Source: Doryteuthis pealeii (Eukaryota > Mollusca > Cephalopoda > Myopsida > Loliginidae). Taken from it: a stretch of DNA of 64,000 bases. The notes under the pieces are model-generated. The model was not told the origin of the DNA, made no database searches, and worked only from the letters and a program-made list of their open reading frames with translations. The stretch lies in the NCBI GenBank assembly GCA_023376005.1, contig CM042181.1:21613798-21677797 (forward strand). Reading direction: 5' to 3'. Below, in pieces: positions 30,601 to 41,814 of the stretch. The translations under genes and the position numbers were made by a program. Within the stretch, counting starts at the first letter, position 1. The number at the start of each line of letters is the position of its first letter.

Positions 30601-30925
30601 CCCCCCCCCCTAAATTGCCAAAACTAATCGCTGTAATTAAAACTTGGGCACCCGAAATTTTAGGATTGCAGGTCCGGATTGCAGTCTGGAATGTTCTTAA
30701 TTTGTTCCTAGAGTCAGCCTGATTTTTTTTCCAAACAGAAAAATTCCCAGGAAATTTGATAAGCAAGGAATTCATTTTTAGTCACTTTTTAATGATTCAC
30801 TTGTGTTATCAATCCAACATTAAGGAACCAAGTTTGACAGAATATGTCATTCTTTAAAAAGAAAAACATCTATCACTAGAAATCCTCCCCACCCCAGTCA
30901 GACAATTTGCAGATGACTATTAAAA
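30601..30925. other. Non-genic interval
   Basis: An 84-codon minus-strand frame covers most of it but has no recognisable content. Confidence 0.4.
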
Positions 30926-30927
30926 TA

Positions 30928-31150
30928 TACCAACTAAAGTATTCACCCCACCCCTGGGCGCAAGTATTTAAATTTTAATGTAATAAAATATTAAATCAGA
31001 AAGACTAACAGAACTAAATAAGAACTAATATAAAAATATTACACTTAATTTAATGTTATTTTAATTGATTTCTATATGAAATTATATATAAGATTAGTTT
31101 TAATACGTTTTAGAATAACATGATAGGATAGGAAATCAGTAAAAGTAAAT
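30928..31150 (-). mobile_element. Helitron family H1, 3' remnant
   Basis: GGGCGCAAGTATTTAAATTT, TAATGTAATAAAATATTAAA and AACAGAACTAAATAAGAAC match the 3' side of 4634. The CTAG end has decayed to CTAA and the 5' part is lost. Confidence 0.6.
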
Positions 31151-31185
31151 GGTGCTCTTCCAATATCTGACTATATTTCCAATAT

Positions 31186-31768
31186 GTTAGAATGCACTGA
31201 CTGCACCTCTGCAGAGGGGTAAGACTCCCCCAATGGGGCCACCTGTTGGCCGTGGGTGGCGACCCGTGATGCTTAAGGATAGAACCCAGGTGGTTGAGCA
31301 GTTCATGACTTGCAATACTCCACTTTGGCCCTATATTGGGCTAGACGGGCGGTCAGAGAGGCCCCCTCCGATCAATCGGCTGGTCACGTCAAGCCCTAGC
31401 ACCTATATGATTTTCCCAACCCTATTGCCCTTATGGCAAGCCCCAACCCCTTTTTATCATATGGGTGCTAGAAGGCGGTGGCTGAGGGTCTACATGTCCT
31501 GGGAATGACGTTAAACTCTATCTGATGGTGAGGTTCCAGTTTTTGGAGGTTTGGGGAATGTGGAGCACCCTTTCATCACCATTGCTCCCTGGTCCACTCT
31601 GACCCGGAGTGGTAGTAGCTGTTAGGGTCCCATCTATGGGTTAAATAGAAAAATGTATTTATAAAAATGAAATTGTGTATCCACTAAGAATTGATTTATT
31701 TCAAAACTTTATCGGCATTAAATGACCCACTGAGGTTGATATGCCGTAAAACAAACCAAACCAAACCC
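31186..31768 (-). mobile_element. R1 repeat, full length
   Basis: Inverse R1 from TGTTAGAATGCACTGACTGC to GTAAAACAAACCAAACC. The plus strand is open for 91 codons and matches the antisense frames of the 8.1-kb and 25.2-kb copies. Confidence 0.85.
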
Positions 31769-31794
31769 AATATGTGATCTACCAACTTGATTAC

Positions 31795-32115
31795 ATTCCA
31801 ATATGTGATAGAGTTTAACATCATCCCCAGGTCATGAAGACTCTCAGCTACTGCCTTCTTGCACATATATGATAAAAAGGGTTGGGGCTTGCAATAGGGT
31901 TGGGGCAATCATATAGGTGCTAGGGCTTGATGGGACCAGGCAATTGATCAAAAGTCTTGTCTAGCCAAAGTAAGGGCCAAAGTGGAGTGTTCCATGTCAT
32001 GAACTGCTCAGCCACCTGGGTTCCATCCTTAAGCATCACGAGTCACCACACATGGCCAACTGCACCTCTGCAGAGGTGCAGTCAGTGTATTCTAACGCCC
32101 CAGTCGACAGGGCAG
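31795..32115 (+). mobile_element. R1 repeat, 3' half
   Basis: From GATAGAGTTTAACATCATCC to CCCAGTCGACAGGGCAG, placed head-to-head with the inverse copy just before it. The two R1 copies could form a large hairpin. Confidence 0.8.
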
Positions 32116-32154
32116 TGGATATCTGGGTCACTGGTGCTGAGGGGGGGGGATGTA

Positions 32155-32285
32155 TATGGTAAAACATTAGCTACATGAAGCTACTATTGCCACTTGCCTA
32201 AATTCACTTTCACCATATACAGGTGAGAGTTTAAAATGTGGGGGGTATTTCCTCTGCCCCCCCCCCATATAGGAAAACTGAAGAA
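32155..32285 (+). repeat. R6 repeat, copy 1
   Basis: GGTAAAACATTAGCTACATG, GCTACTATTGCCACTTGCCT and GACAGTTTAAAATGTG type marks recur at 32840-32940 and 33655-33765. All three lie next to (TA)n/PLE segments. Confidence 0.7.
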
Positions 32286-32304
32286 AGATATATTTGGGAG
32301 AATA

Positions 32305-32580
32305 TGTGCTTAATTGAAGTCAGACCTAATTTTTTTTTTTTTGAAAGTTAATTCATTAATGATTAATTAGGCGGGATTTAACTACTTAAATGTAAGGCTA
32401 AACAAATCGAAAAAAATCAATCTCTGAATGTACATTTCGACCTATTTTTTCTCGATTTGTTTAGCCTTACATTTAAGTAGTTAAATCCCGCCTAATTAAT
32501 CATTAATGAATTAACTTTCAAAAAAAAAAAAAAATTAGGTCTGACTTCAATTAAGCACATATTTCTCCAAATACTGTCGG
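32305..32580. mobile_element. Perfect fold-back with hammerhead relic
   Basis: Arms ~32312-32400 and ~32452-32570 are near-perfect inverses (GTGCTTAATTGAAGTC / GACTTCAATTAAGCAC). The centre keeps GAAA, UGUACAUU and CAGAG of the 15-kb ribozyme family on the minus strand, but CUGAUGA and one side of stem II are deleted. Confidence 0.7.
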
Positions 32581-32607
32581 CTGAAAATAGCTAGATTTGT
32601 TTACATT

Positions 32608-32611
<4 letters not shown>

Positions 32612-32638
<27 letters not shown>
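32612..32638. repeat. (TA)n microsatellite
   Basis: Left border of the hammerhead pair 32709/33503. Confidence 0.95.
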
Positions 32639-32641
<3 letters not shown>

Positions 32642-32708
32642 TAAGAAAAGGTGGAATGAAAACATCACACAATGCTGTTAAAGAGAAAACAATTTATAAC
32701 ATAATCAT

Positions 32709-32757
32709 AGCTGATATTGATCAATATTTCGATTTTACAAAAATCATCTTCAGAGCC
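32709..32757 (-). ncRNA. Hammerhead ribozyme
   Basis: Minus strand CUGAAGA (32747-32753), an extra U, stem II GAUUUU-UGU-AAAAUC (six pairs), GAAA (32727-32730), a palindromic stem III UAUUGAUCAAUA, then UC and AGCU. Stem I is GGCU/AGCU with one G-U pair. The cut is expected just before AGCU. Core intact. Confidence 0.8.
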
Positions 32758-32839
32758 CGTTTACTCCGTGGTGTTTGTGATCGGAGATAAATGTCAAATC
32801 AGTTCAAAAACAAAAAACCTTGATTTTGCAAAAAAGAGC

Positions 32840-32940
32840 CAGATGGAGCTACCATTACCACTTGCCTAAATTCACTTGTAACACACAGGTGACAGTTTAA
32901 AATGTGGGAGTTATTTCTATCGCACCCTGTATATGTATAG
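32840..32940 (+). repeat. R6 repeat, copy 2
   Basis: AGCCAGATGGAGCTACCATT, CACTTGCCTAAATTCACTTG and AGTTTAAAATGTGGGAG marks. Confidence 0.7.
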
Positions 32941-32969
32941 GCAGAATTGAAGAAAGATATATATATATA

Positions 32970-33195
32970 TGTTGTTGGGTTTTAAGGGTCAAAAATAAGA
33001 CAAACGACTGGTAACAATGTAGACAAATGCATTGAACAAAAGGAGTAGAAATTTACAGCAAGAGAAAGTGGAGATTGCGTCCAACCAATATAGTTACGAG
33101 CTGACTCACATTTGCTTCGTCTCAAGCCACAATTGTTCCTGCTACTTATAGTAGCCGTCGGCGCATTCCATTTATGTCACTAGGCTATATCACCT
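32970..33195. other. Unassigned segment between TA tracts
   Basis: Relatively G/C-balanced (AGCCGTCGGCGCATTCC near 33150) and bounded by TA runs, so probably another PLE-related or retroelement piece. Not identified. Confidence 0.35.
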
Positions 33196-33215
33196 ATATA
33201 TATATATATATATAT

Positions 33216-33502
33216 AAATATATAAAAAATTCCTTTACTAAAAATCTTTTGAATTCCAACCGTCACATTTCTTAATACCCATCCCCTTCCATTTAAATTG
33301 TTTCGTCTTGTTGCCAACATCTCAAAAATCCGCTACATTTGGATGACAAAAGGTATACATAGAGACATGACCGACATATATATGGCGCAAATGCCCACGT
33401 TGGTGAATATTGTAACGTCTTTCGTTTTTTGCAGTATTAAGGTTTTTTGTTTTGTAAACTCATTTGACATTCCTCTCCGACCCAAACAACAAGGAGTGAA
33501 TG
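33216..33502 (+). mobile_element. PLE-associated segment upstream of a hammerhead
   Basis: Almost the same sequence occurs at 42870-43124 immediately before the ribozyme at 43125. Marks: ACCGTCACATTTCTTAA, GTTGCCAACATCTCAAAAAT, CCCACGTTGGTGAATATTGT, CCGACCCAAACAAC. No protein domain recognised. Confidence 0.6.
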
Positions 33503-33551
33503 AGCTCTGATGATGATTTTTGTAAAATCAAAATATTGATCAGTATCAGCT
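33503..33551 (+). ncRNA. Hammerhead relic with core G-to-A change
   Basis: CTGATGA 33507-33513, stem II GATTTT-TGT-AAAATC (33515-33529), and stem I AGCT/AGCT (33503-33506 with 33548-33551) are intact. GAAA is AAAA (33530-33533). The lost G is G12 of the hammerhead core, the proposed general base, so this copy should be dead or nearly so. Confidence 0.75.
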
Positions 33552-33619
33552 ATGATTATATTATAAATTGTTTTCTTCTTTAACAGCATTGTGTGATGTT
33601 TTCATTCCACCTTTTCTTT

Positions 33620-33645
33620 ATATATAATATATATATATATATATA
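33620..33645. repeat. (TA)n microsatellite
   Basis: Right border of the inverted hammerhead pair. Confidence 0.9.
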
Positions 33646-33654
33646 GAACAACTT

Positions 33655-33765
33655 AAATGGTAAGACATTAGCTAGATGGAGCTACTATTGCCACTTGCCT
33701 AAGTTCACTTGCAACACAAAAGGTGACAGTTTAAAAATGTGTGGGGGGGGTAATTCTGACGCACA
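33655..33765 (+). repeat. R6 repeat, copy 3
   Basis: GGTAAGACATTAGCTAGATG and CACTTGCCTAAGTTCACTTG marks, then a G-run. Confidence 0.7.
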
Positions 33766-33849
33766 TTCGAGAAAGTTTGTACTTAGTTCTCTAAGGTTTT
33801 TAGCAAATGCAATGATTAAAACAATAAGATCAAGATATTAGTCTGAATC

Positions 33850-33933
33850 CGGGAGGGGAGGGAGAAGGAGGGGAGGGAGGGAGAGAGAGAGGAGGGAGAA
33901 GGGAGGAAGTATTTAATCTCATTTACTGAAGAT

Positions 33934-33964
<31 letters not shown>

Positions 33965-34093
33965 GGGAGGGAGAGCGAGAGGGAGGAGAGGAGAGAGGGG
34001 AGGAGAGGGGGGAGGAGAGGGGGGAGGGAGAGGAGAGCGAGAGAGGGGGAGGGAGAGCGAGAGAGGGAGAAGGGAGGAAGTATTTAATCTCAT

Positions 34094-34128
<35 letters not shown>

Positions 34129-34155
34129 GAGGGAGAGAGAGGGGAGGAGAGAGAG
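33850..34155. repeat. (GA)n/(GGA)n purine tract
   Basis: GA and GGGA mixtures containing two copies of GAAGTATTTAATCTCATT, so the tract is itself partly duplicated. Confidence 0.9.
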
Positions 34156-34397
34156 ATGAACAAGAAACGCTGAGGTAGTGTTTACGCAACAACAAAAAGG
34201 TTGAGAACCAGAAAACTTTTTGATAAACTTTGTTTTTCCCCCCAAAAAAAAGAAAAGGGGTGGGGTGTGGGGTGGTAGGGGTGGGGGGGGGGGTGCGACT
34301 CGAGGGAAGGTCAGATAAATGTAAGATTACCAGGAAATAACGAGGCCTTCTTGAAAAAAAAACGCAAGTTGGGACTAATTCAAGATTCTTCAGTTGC

Positions 34398-35567
<1,170 letters not shown>

Positions 35568-35710
35568 AAAGATGTTAGTCTCTTAGCAACTGACAAAGCA
35601 TTCTATGTATTTACTCCTCCTTCCCTGCGCGAGCAGGATGTGACGCAAGGTCAATTTTTAAGCGGAGTTTAACTGTTGGCACATTTTAAAAATAAGTCCC
35701 AACCTATTGT

Positions 35711-36324
35711 CGACCAAATAACCTTAAAGAAATGATCGGAAGCAACAAGATATTAAATAATAAAGCAATCAATAAAAAGTCTACAATAAAATCCACTCAA
35801 TTTTGCCAACCATTTAAGATCCTTATTCTGCAAACATTTAAAATCAACCAACCCATTCACTAGATTCACAACTAAAAAAGAGATAAAAATTTATCATGAA
35901 TCCAAGTTCGGAAGCGAAAATGTAATTTATTTACTGGACTGCACACTCTGCCAAAAACAATATGTTGGAAAGTTAAAAAGGATCATTTTATTCTAGACTA
36001 AACAACATTAAACACAGATTCAAATCTATGGATTACAGTAAACTAACGCTTGCAAAACAACATGTCTGCTTAAACGGTCACAATTTTAACAGAGACCCTA
36101 AATTCACCATCATAGAAAGCATTGAAAAAGACAACATAAAATCAGTAATTGAAAGGTGGGAAGATAAATGGATAAACAATTTTAAAACTTATAATCCGTA
36201 TGGACTTAATATAAAATTGGGAAGGTGGGAAGATAAACGGATAAACAATTTTAAAACTTATAATCCGTATGGACTTAATATAAAATGCAGGTGTCACAAA
36301 CACTTACATAAACAAATACATTAG
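35711..36324 (+). pseudogene. Penelope-like element GIY-YIG endonuclease, broken
   Basis: C-terminal part of a PLE polyprotein. It reads RPNNLKEMIGSNKILNNK, then after a frame change LFCKHLKSTNPF, KIYHESKFGSENVIYLLDC, TLCQKQYVGK, then a stop and shift, RLNNIKHRF, KFTIIESIE, ERWEDKWINNF and KTYNPYGLNIK. This matches the PLE endonuclease layout: a C-x2-C linker in the VIYL-to-YVG region, an RLNN-x-KHRF block and a late E-x-W-I-x-x-L/F...GLN block. There are at least two frameshifts. The WEDK...GLNIK segment is duplicated (69 bp, in frame). The N-terminal reverse transcriptase is missing. Confidence 0.85.
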
Positions 36325-36385
36325 CCACTGGTCATCCACATCTAATTTTACACAAACCATTATTAGTTTTGTCACATAGTTGAAA

Positions 36386-36870
36386 CTAGAAGTGGCTACC
36401 AGGCATCGCCTGTGTAGAGGGGGGATTTTTTTAAAGTTAGTCTCGCAGATCCATTATTACTTATTGCGAGTGAGATCCTCACTGGTTGCCCCATAAAAAT
36501 CCCCACGGAAATATATAACAATATAGTAACAAATTTCCATTCAATGATTTACAATTTTTTTTTAAATAAGATATAAATGATGCAATTAATTCAATCAATC
36601 AATATTATATTTCAAAGCGAAAAAAAAAAAAAAAAAAAAAAAAAACATACAAAAAAAAGATAAACAAAATAACATGCAAATGACTTTCCCTTCTGTTACA
36701 TTTCAAATTTGAATTTTTAAACCCCTTCCTAAATATAAATCATTATTTTTGCTCAAAAACCAAGTCCTGGTGATATTTAATGTGTATATATATTTACTTT
36801 GTCGTTAATTGTTTTATTTTCAAAGTTTCCTCCGGAACATACACACAACTGCCCTTTATATATGTATAGA
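36386..36870 (-). mobile_element. Non-autonomous Helitron, family H2, copy 3
   Basis: Full 485-bp copy. Minus strand starts TCTATACATATATAAAGGG (36870) and ends with a hairpin around ACACAGGCGATGCCTGGT, a short spacer and CTAG (36386-36389). Flanks are A and T. Carries the S3-like CAGATCCATTATTAC...CTCACTGGTTGCCC segment near its 3' end. Confidence 0.8.
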
Positions 36871-36872
36871 TA

Positions 36873-36908
36873 GATTGAAATATTGCAAAACTTTTGACTC
36901 ACCCAAGT
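36873..36908 (+). repeat. Isolated fragment of the 108-bp satellite
   Basis: AATATTGCAAAACTTTTGAC and TCACCCA match positions 41-69 of the satellite monomer, 36 kb away from the array. Confidence 0.75.
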
Positions 36909-37089
36909 AAATAGAATTTGTGACTTAAAAAAAAACGAAGCCTTATTTACAAAGAAACAGTTAAATACACCCATCCTCAAACGTTAAAACACTTAAAATA
37001 AAAGAAAAAGAAATAAAAGAAAAAAACAATAGACAAGCTAAACAACTCCAGTAGATGATCCAGAACTTTCTTTCCAACAAATAAATAAA

Positions 37090-37630
37090 TCTTATTATAA
37101 TATAGATTCAGTGTCTGTCTGTCTGTAACCGAAACTATGACACTGTTTACATTACAATACCCTAAGGAAATGTGTAAGTTTATCAATAAGTATTTACTTT
37201 ATAGTCAACATTTTAACATAATTAATACATAGAATATCTTTTAACAAGGTCTCTATGAAAATCTGAGCTAGATTTGCCTCAAAACGGCCCATGTTATTAA
37301 TGCATTTAAAATCCTGCAATGTGTCTTATATATCACTAAGAAATAAAGGTTGATATAATATATGATGTGCTTAATTTGCATACTGGTTTTAACAAAACCA
37401 GGTTTAATAAATAATTACTTGGTGTCATTGATCTCTAATATCGTTTTGTTCTCCAATGTATTAAATTCAATTCTATGAATGATTTTAAATAGAAAGCTAT
37501 TAAAATATAACTAAGATAAGTAATCTTTTTATATGCATTCATATTTAATTTCATTAGTCTTTCTAATTTAGTATATTTAATCACATTAAAACTTAAATAC
37601 TTATGATCAGAGAGCGCATTCTTTTGCTAG
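37090..37630 (+). mobile_element. Non-autonomous Helitron, family H1, diverged
   Basis: Starts TCTTATTATAATATAG at 37090 with A outside and ends TTTTGCTAG (37627-37630) with T outside. The 3' region keeps TTAAAACTTAAATACTTATG but the hairpin is degraded. GTCTGTAACCGAAACTATG is shared with 4634-5293. Confidence 0.7.
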
Positions 37631-37664
37631 TAGTAAATAGAATATAAAAGTCTTTCTAGTAACA

Positions 37665-37838
37665 TCTATTAATAATGGAGATTGCTTCCGATTTTTGTCT
37701 GTAACAAAAACTACGTCACTGCTTACGTCACATTACCCAAAATCGTCATAACATAGAATAAATACACTCAAAATTTGAACATGCAACATTAGACAGTCCT
37801 CATTGTTTTTTAAAACAAGTTTTAATAAATACATGACT
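37665..37838 (+). mobile_element. Helitron H1-like 5' fragment
   Basis: Starts TCTATTAATAATGGAG and matches the inverse of 29830-30012 (GCTTACGTCACATTACCC, AACATGCAACATTAGACAG). Cut off at a TA run. Confidence 0.7.
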
Positions 37839-37859
37839 GGATATATATATCTATATTAT

Positions 37860-38158
37860 TGAAGTCAGTTCGTCTAATGTTGGTTTGAATAACAGCAGCT
37901 AGCTAAGTATAACTGAAGCAATATCCAAGACAGTTGGTATATATATAGAAATCAAGAATGATCCATTCATGAATTTGGGTGATTCCATTCCTTGAGTTCT
38001 GATTGGCTGCTCATTGATTTGAATGACATTGTGGAGTCTTATAAATACCCTGTCATTCTGCAGTAGACTTTGTGACTATTCGGGTTTGTATTAAGTTACA
38101 ACCGTTTGTTGCCTTGTCTTCCCAGTTCAACGGTAATTGGAACTTTGATTATTCTTCA
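37860..38158 (+). mobile_element. LTR-like repeat, plus copy
   Basis: TGAAGTCAGTTCGTC to GATTATTCTTCA. GATTGGCTG and TCTTATAAATACCCTGTC lie as an inverse CCAAT box and a TATA box 40-odd bases apart, a promoter-like layout expected in the U3 part of an LTR. Confidence 0.75.
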
Positions 38159-38164
38159 TATATA

Positions 38165-38394
38165 TAGTTTGTTTTATCTTAATACATATTTCAAATTGTT
38201 TTATTTTTTAATCCTCACACCCCGTATTATCTCTGTATTGGTTTGTGGGACATCCTCAAATATTGGTTTAGGGGGCTCAGGCAAAGCATTAGAATAGGGA
38301 CAGGGGCCACTGGTGCTTGGAGCTTTCTGAGGAATCGGCGATTCCGCAATGTGATCCTACCTGATCCATCAATCCTGATTCGGTATTGGTGATT
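38165..38394. other. Non-genic interval, moderately G/C-rich
   Basis: Contains GCTTTCTGAGGAATCGGCGA. No recognised domain in any frame. Confidence 0.4.
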
Positions 38395-38490
38395 GGGGAG
38401 TTTTATAAATACCCTGTCATTCTGCAGTAGACTTTGCAACTATTCGGGTTTGTATTGAGTTACAACCGTTTGTTGCCATGTCTTCCCATA
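38395..38490 (+). mobile_element. LTR-like repeat, 3' third only
   Basis: TTATAAATACCCTGTCATTC through CCGTTTGTTGCCATGTC duplicates the TATA-to-end part of the 37860 copy. Confidence 0.75.
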
Positions 38491-38540
38491 TATATATATA
38501 ACCTACTCTAAACAAATCATAAAATCTAAGAAGTTCGTTT

Positions 38541-38662
38541 GGTGTTGGGGTTATGGGATCGGCCTGTCAGCTTGACGGTCCGGTTTCAAATCACGCACAG
38601 GGCGGTCTTCCGATCTATAGCTCTGCTGATGAGGCCTAATAGGCCGAAATGTACATACAGAG
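38541..38662 (+). ncRNA. tRNA-like head fused to a hammerhead ribozyme
   Basis: Ribozyme 38621-38662: stem I CTCTG/CAGAG, CTGATGA 38626-38632, stem II GGCCT-AAT-AGGCC, GAAA 38646-38649, TGTACA, TA, cut after A38657. Identical in core to 15033. Directly upstream is an A-box-like GGTGTTGGGGTTATGGGATC (38541) and a B-box-like GGTTTCAAATCACG (38582), as in tRNA-derived pol III promoters. The same head precedes the ribozyme at 43355. Confidence 0.75.
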
Positions 38663-38812
38663 ATTGATTTTTCTCGATTTGTTTAGCCATACATTTAATA
38701 GGTATTCCCGCCTAATTCATTATTAATTGATTAATTTTCAAAATTAGGTACGACTCCAATTAAGCACTTATTCTCCAAAAAATTATCGGCAAAAAGCCAT
38801 TCTAAACAAACC

Positions 38813-38817
<5 letters not shown>

Positions 38818-38855
<38 letters not shown>
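38818..38855. repeat. (TA)n microsatellite
   Basis: TA run ~155 bp after the ribozyme. TCTGATGAGTCTAATT follows but has no GAAA partner. Confidence 0.95.
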
Positions 38856-38858
<3 letters not shown>

Positions 38859-38947
38859 GATGAGTCTAATTTTTATGTCTATATATTATATATATACATA
38901 AATGTCTTATATATATATTGAATATTTATGGGAAAATAATTTTGTGT

Positions 38948-39030
38948 TTGTGGCAAGGGCCGGTATTGAACTAGGAACCTTGTGGTTTCTAGACGAACGC
39001 TCTTCCGACTGAGCTAACCCGAACTTAAGT
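38948..39030 (-). mobile_element. S1 SINE head only
   Basis: Inverse tRNA-like head: GGGCCGGTATTGAACTAGG (B box) and CTTCCGACTGAGCTAACC (A box). The S1 body is absent. Confidence 0.8.
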
Positions 39031-39503
39031 AGATGACCCAGAACTTTCTTTTCAATAAATAAATAAAAAGATAAAAATAAAAGTATTTTTAGTAACGTGG
39101 CTTATAAGGTGGTGAAACATGATTTTTTTTTTATTTAATGAGATAAAAAGTTAATCCTTGAAAAGTCGGATTTTCTTTCAGTGTATCTGTAAATAGAAAC
39201 GTTGCCGGGATTTGCAACGTATAACAAAATCAGTCAACCAGGACAACAACCTTTGATTGCCCGAGGCTAGAGCAAACGTTGCATAATAAATTTCAAGTTA
39301 CCTTCACCTCCCACACCAGAAACAACGGGAAACGGCACTTGAGGTTTCTGATAAAGGGTTTTATCGCAACACAAATAAAATTTCAAATTGTATCTAAATG
39401 AATCATTAACATAAAAGTTGTCAATAAATTTTAACAGCATTTCAACCCATCTAGGGTTATTTCATGCATAGAAATTAAGGAATTACATTCACTGTTGTAG
39501 AAT
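39031..39503. other. Non-genic interval
   Basis: ATCAGTCAACCAGGACAACA and a cluster around GAGCAAACGTTGCATAATAA recur at 40130-40210, 40390-40460 and 41695-41770. A further unnamed repeat alternates here with LTR copies. Confidence 0.5.
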
Positions 39504-39735
39504 AATCATACTAAGTTCCAATTACCTTCGAATTGGTAAGACACGGCAACAAGACGGCGTAACTCAATACGGATCTAACCTTGTGGCAATCCTACTGCAG
39601 AATGCCAGAGTATTTATTAAGCCTTATAACATCATAGAAACCAAGCAGCCAATCAGGACTCAAGGAATGGAATCGCCCAAATACATGAATGGACTATTCT
39701 TGAGTTTCATAAGTACCAGCTGTCTTGGGCACTAG
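39504..39735 (-). mobile_element. LTR-like repeat, inverse copy
   Basis: TGTAGAATAATCATACTAAG, GGTAAGACACGGCAACAAG and CCAATCAGGACTCAAGGAAT marks. The far end is missing. Confidence 0.75.
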
Positions 39736-39789
39736 TTCATTTGCCAGAGTATTTATACAAATTATCACTGTATTACAAATATCATAAGT

Positions 39790-40085
39790 GTAGAATTATC
39801 ATACTAAGTTCCAATTACTGTCGAATTGGTAAGACAAGGCAACAAGTAGCCGTAACTCAATACGGATCTAATCTTGTTGCAATCCTACTGCAGAATGCCA
39901 GAGTATTTATGAAGCCTCATAACATCACAGAAATCAAGCAGCCAATCAGGAGTCAAGGAATGGAATCACCCAAATACAAGAATGGACTATTCTTGAGTTC
40001 CATAAGTACCAGCTGTTTTGGGCACTTGTTCAGTTGTGCTTAGCCAGTTGCTATTGTCCAAACCAACAGTATACTGACTGACTGA
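39790..40085 (-). mobile_element. LTR-like repeat, inverse copy
   Basis: TGTAGAATTATCATACTAAG to CCAACAGTATACTGACTG, nearly full length. The last bases differ (GATATCAAC). Confidence 0.75.
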
Positions 40086-40089
40086 TATC

Positions 40090-40558
40090 AACTGCGTACA
40101 TTTATAGTCATTTTTTGTAATGTGGAACAAAAATCAGTCGACCAGGACATCAACCCAATCCTTCATTACCTGAGGCTAGAGAAAACGTTGCATAATGAAT
40201 TTTAAGTTACCTTCAATCCAATCCACCCCACCCCAGAAAGACAACGTGAAAAGGCACTTTGGTGGATGGATAGACAACAGAAAAGTTATTGATTGATTTT
40301 AATGGCATGTCAATGTATCTAGGGTTATTTTATGTCTAAAGGTTAGGGAATTGTATTCATTAAATATTTATATTTACATTTTTTTCAATGTGGAACAAAA
40401 TCAGTCGACCAGGACATCAACCCAATCCCCTATTGTTCAAGGCTAGAGAGAACGTTGTATAATAATTTTTATGTTTCGTTCACCCCACTCCCCAGAAGAA
40501 AAAAAAAACAGGAAAAGGCACTTGCGGAGACAGCAACACAAATAAAATTACAGGTTAC
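40090..40558. other. Interval with repeated GTCGACCAGGACATCAACCC block
   Basis: Two ~150-bp near-repeats (GTGGAACAAAAATCAGTC, GCATAATGAATTTTAAGTTA) and an R1-head-like TTGATTTTAATGGCATGTC. No gene. Confidence 0.5.
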
Positions 40559-40844
40559 TGTAGAATAATCATACTAGTTCCAATTACCATCGAATTGATA
40601 AGACAAGGCAGCAAGTAGTCGTAACTTAATACAAACCTGATTTGCTGCGAAGACTACTGCAGAATGCCAGGTTATTTATGAAGCCTCATAACATCATAGA
40701 AACCAAGCAGCCAATCAGGACTCAAGGAATGGAATCACCCAAATGCATGAGTGGACTATTCTGGATTCCCATAAGTACCAGTTGTCTTGACACTGGTTCA
40801 GTGGTGCTTAGCTTGTACCAACAGTACACTAACTTACTTCAACA
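40559..40844 (-). mobile_element. Solo LTR candidate with target duplication
   Basis: 286 bp from TGTAGAATAATCATAC to CTTACTTCAACA. The flanks are GTTAC (40554-40558) and GTTAA (40845-40849), a 5-bp duplication with one change. Ends are TGT...ACA. Confidence 0.8.
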
Positions 40845-41003
40845 GTTAAAGGTGGATTAATCATTAAGAGAAAGGTTATTGATTGATTTTAATGGCATGT
40901 CAACACATCTAGGGTTATTTTATGCCTACATAACTTTTGAATTTGCTACTACTCTGTAACATGAAAAGGCACATGGGCGACAGGTTTCTGATAAAGGATT
41001 TTA

Positions 41004-41568
41004 GGTAATCCTTAACTTATTCCTCGTAAATTCCTACCATAAAATAAATTGAAACCTCATTTTATGTCCGTCTTTTTGCAATAAATGTTTTATTTTTCTT
41101 GCACCCGTTATTTTACAATACTGAATATATTCTATTTATTTATTTTAATATTCACTTCAATATGTATATTCTAAAAGTTTTAATTTTGTGAGAATGTTTA
41201 GTTTTAAAGTGGGGGCTTGTTTTACAATTTAGGCATAAATTGGATCCTCCTTTTATGACCGTAATTTTGTTTTTTCATTGACGATGATTAAAATCTGACG
41301 TTTTTATTTTAGAGTACCAAAGCCAAAAAGAAAAGAAATAACAACAACAAAAGGTAATCTTCAACTTTTTACTCGTAAATTCCTACCATAAAATTAGGCT
41401 TGGGCATTATCTGAGCCAAGCCTTTAAAATAAATAAAGAAAATATATTCAGTATTGTAAAATAACGGATGCAAGAAAAATAAAACATTTATTACAAAAAC
41501 ACGGACATAAAATGAGGGTTCAGTTTATTTTATGGTAGGAATTTACGAGGAACAAGTTAAGGATTACT
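41004..41568. mobile_element. MITE with long inverted repeats (GGTAATCC ends)
   Basis: Ends GGTAATCCTTAACTTATTCC and its inverse GTTAAGGATTACT head arms of ~145 bp (41004-41150, 41425-41568). The perfect 8-bp target duplication is GGATTTTA (40996-41003, 41569-41576). AAATTCCTACCATAAAAT in the arm parallels the MITE at 13137. No transposase. Confidence 0.85.
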
Positions 41569-41814
41569 GGATTTTATTGCAACAAAAATAGAATTACAGG
41601 CAGAATTATGGATGAATTGTAATTTTATACCTAGAGGTTAGGGAATTGCATTCATTAGACATTTATATTCACATTTTTTGCAATGTGGAACAAAAATCAG
41701 TCGACCAGGACAACAAACCAATCCTTCATAGCTCGATAAAAAATGTTGCATAATAAATTTTAAGTTACCTTCACCCCCCCATCCCCCACCCCACACACCA
41801 GAGAAGGAACAGTA

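Noticed and set aside
38858..38885. CTGATGAGTC next to a (TA)n tract
   Set aside because: No GAAA partner; at most a decayed fragment.
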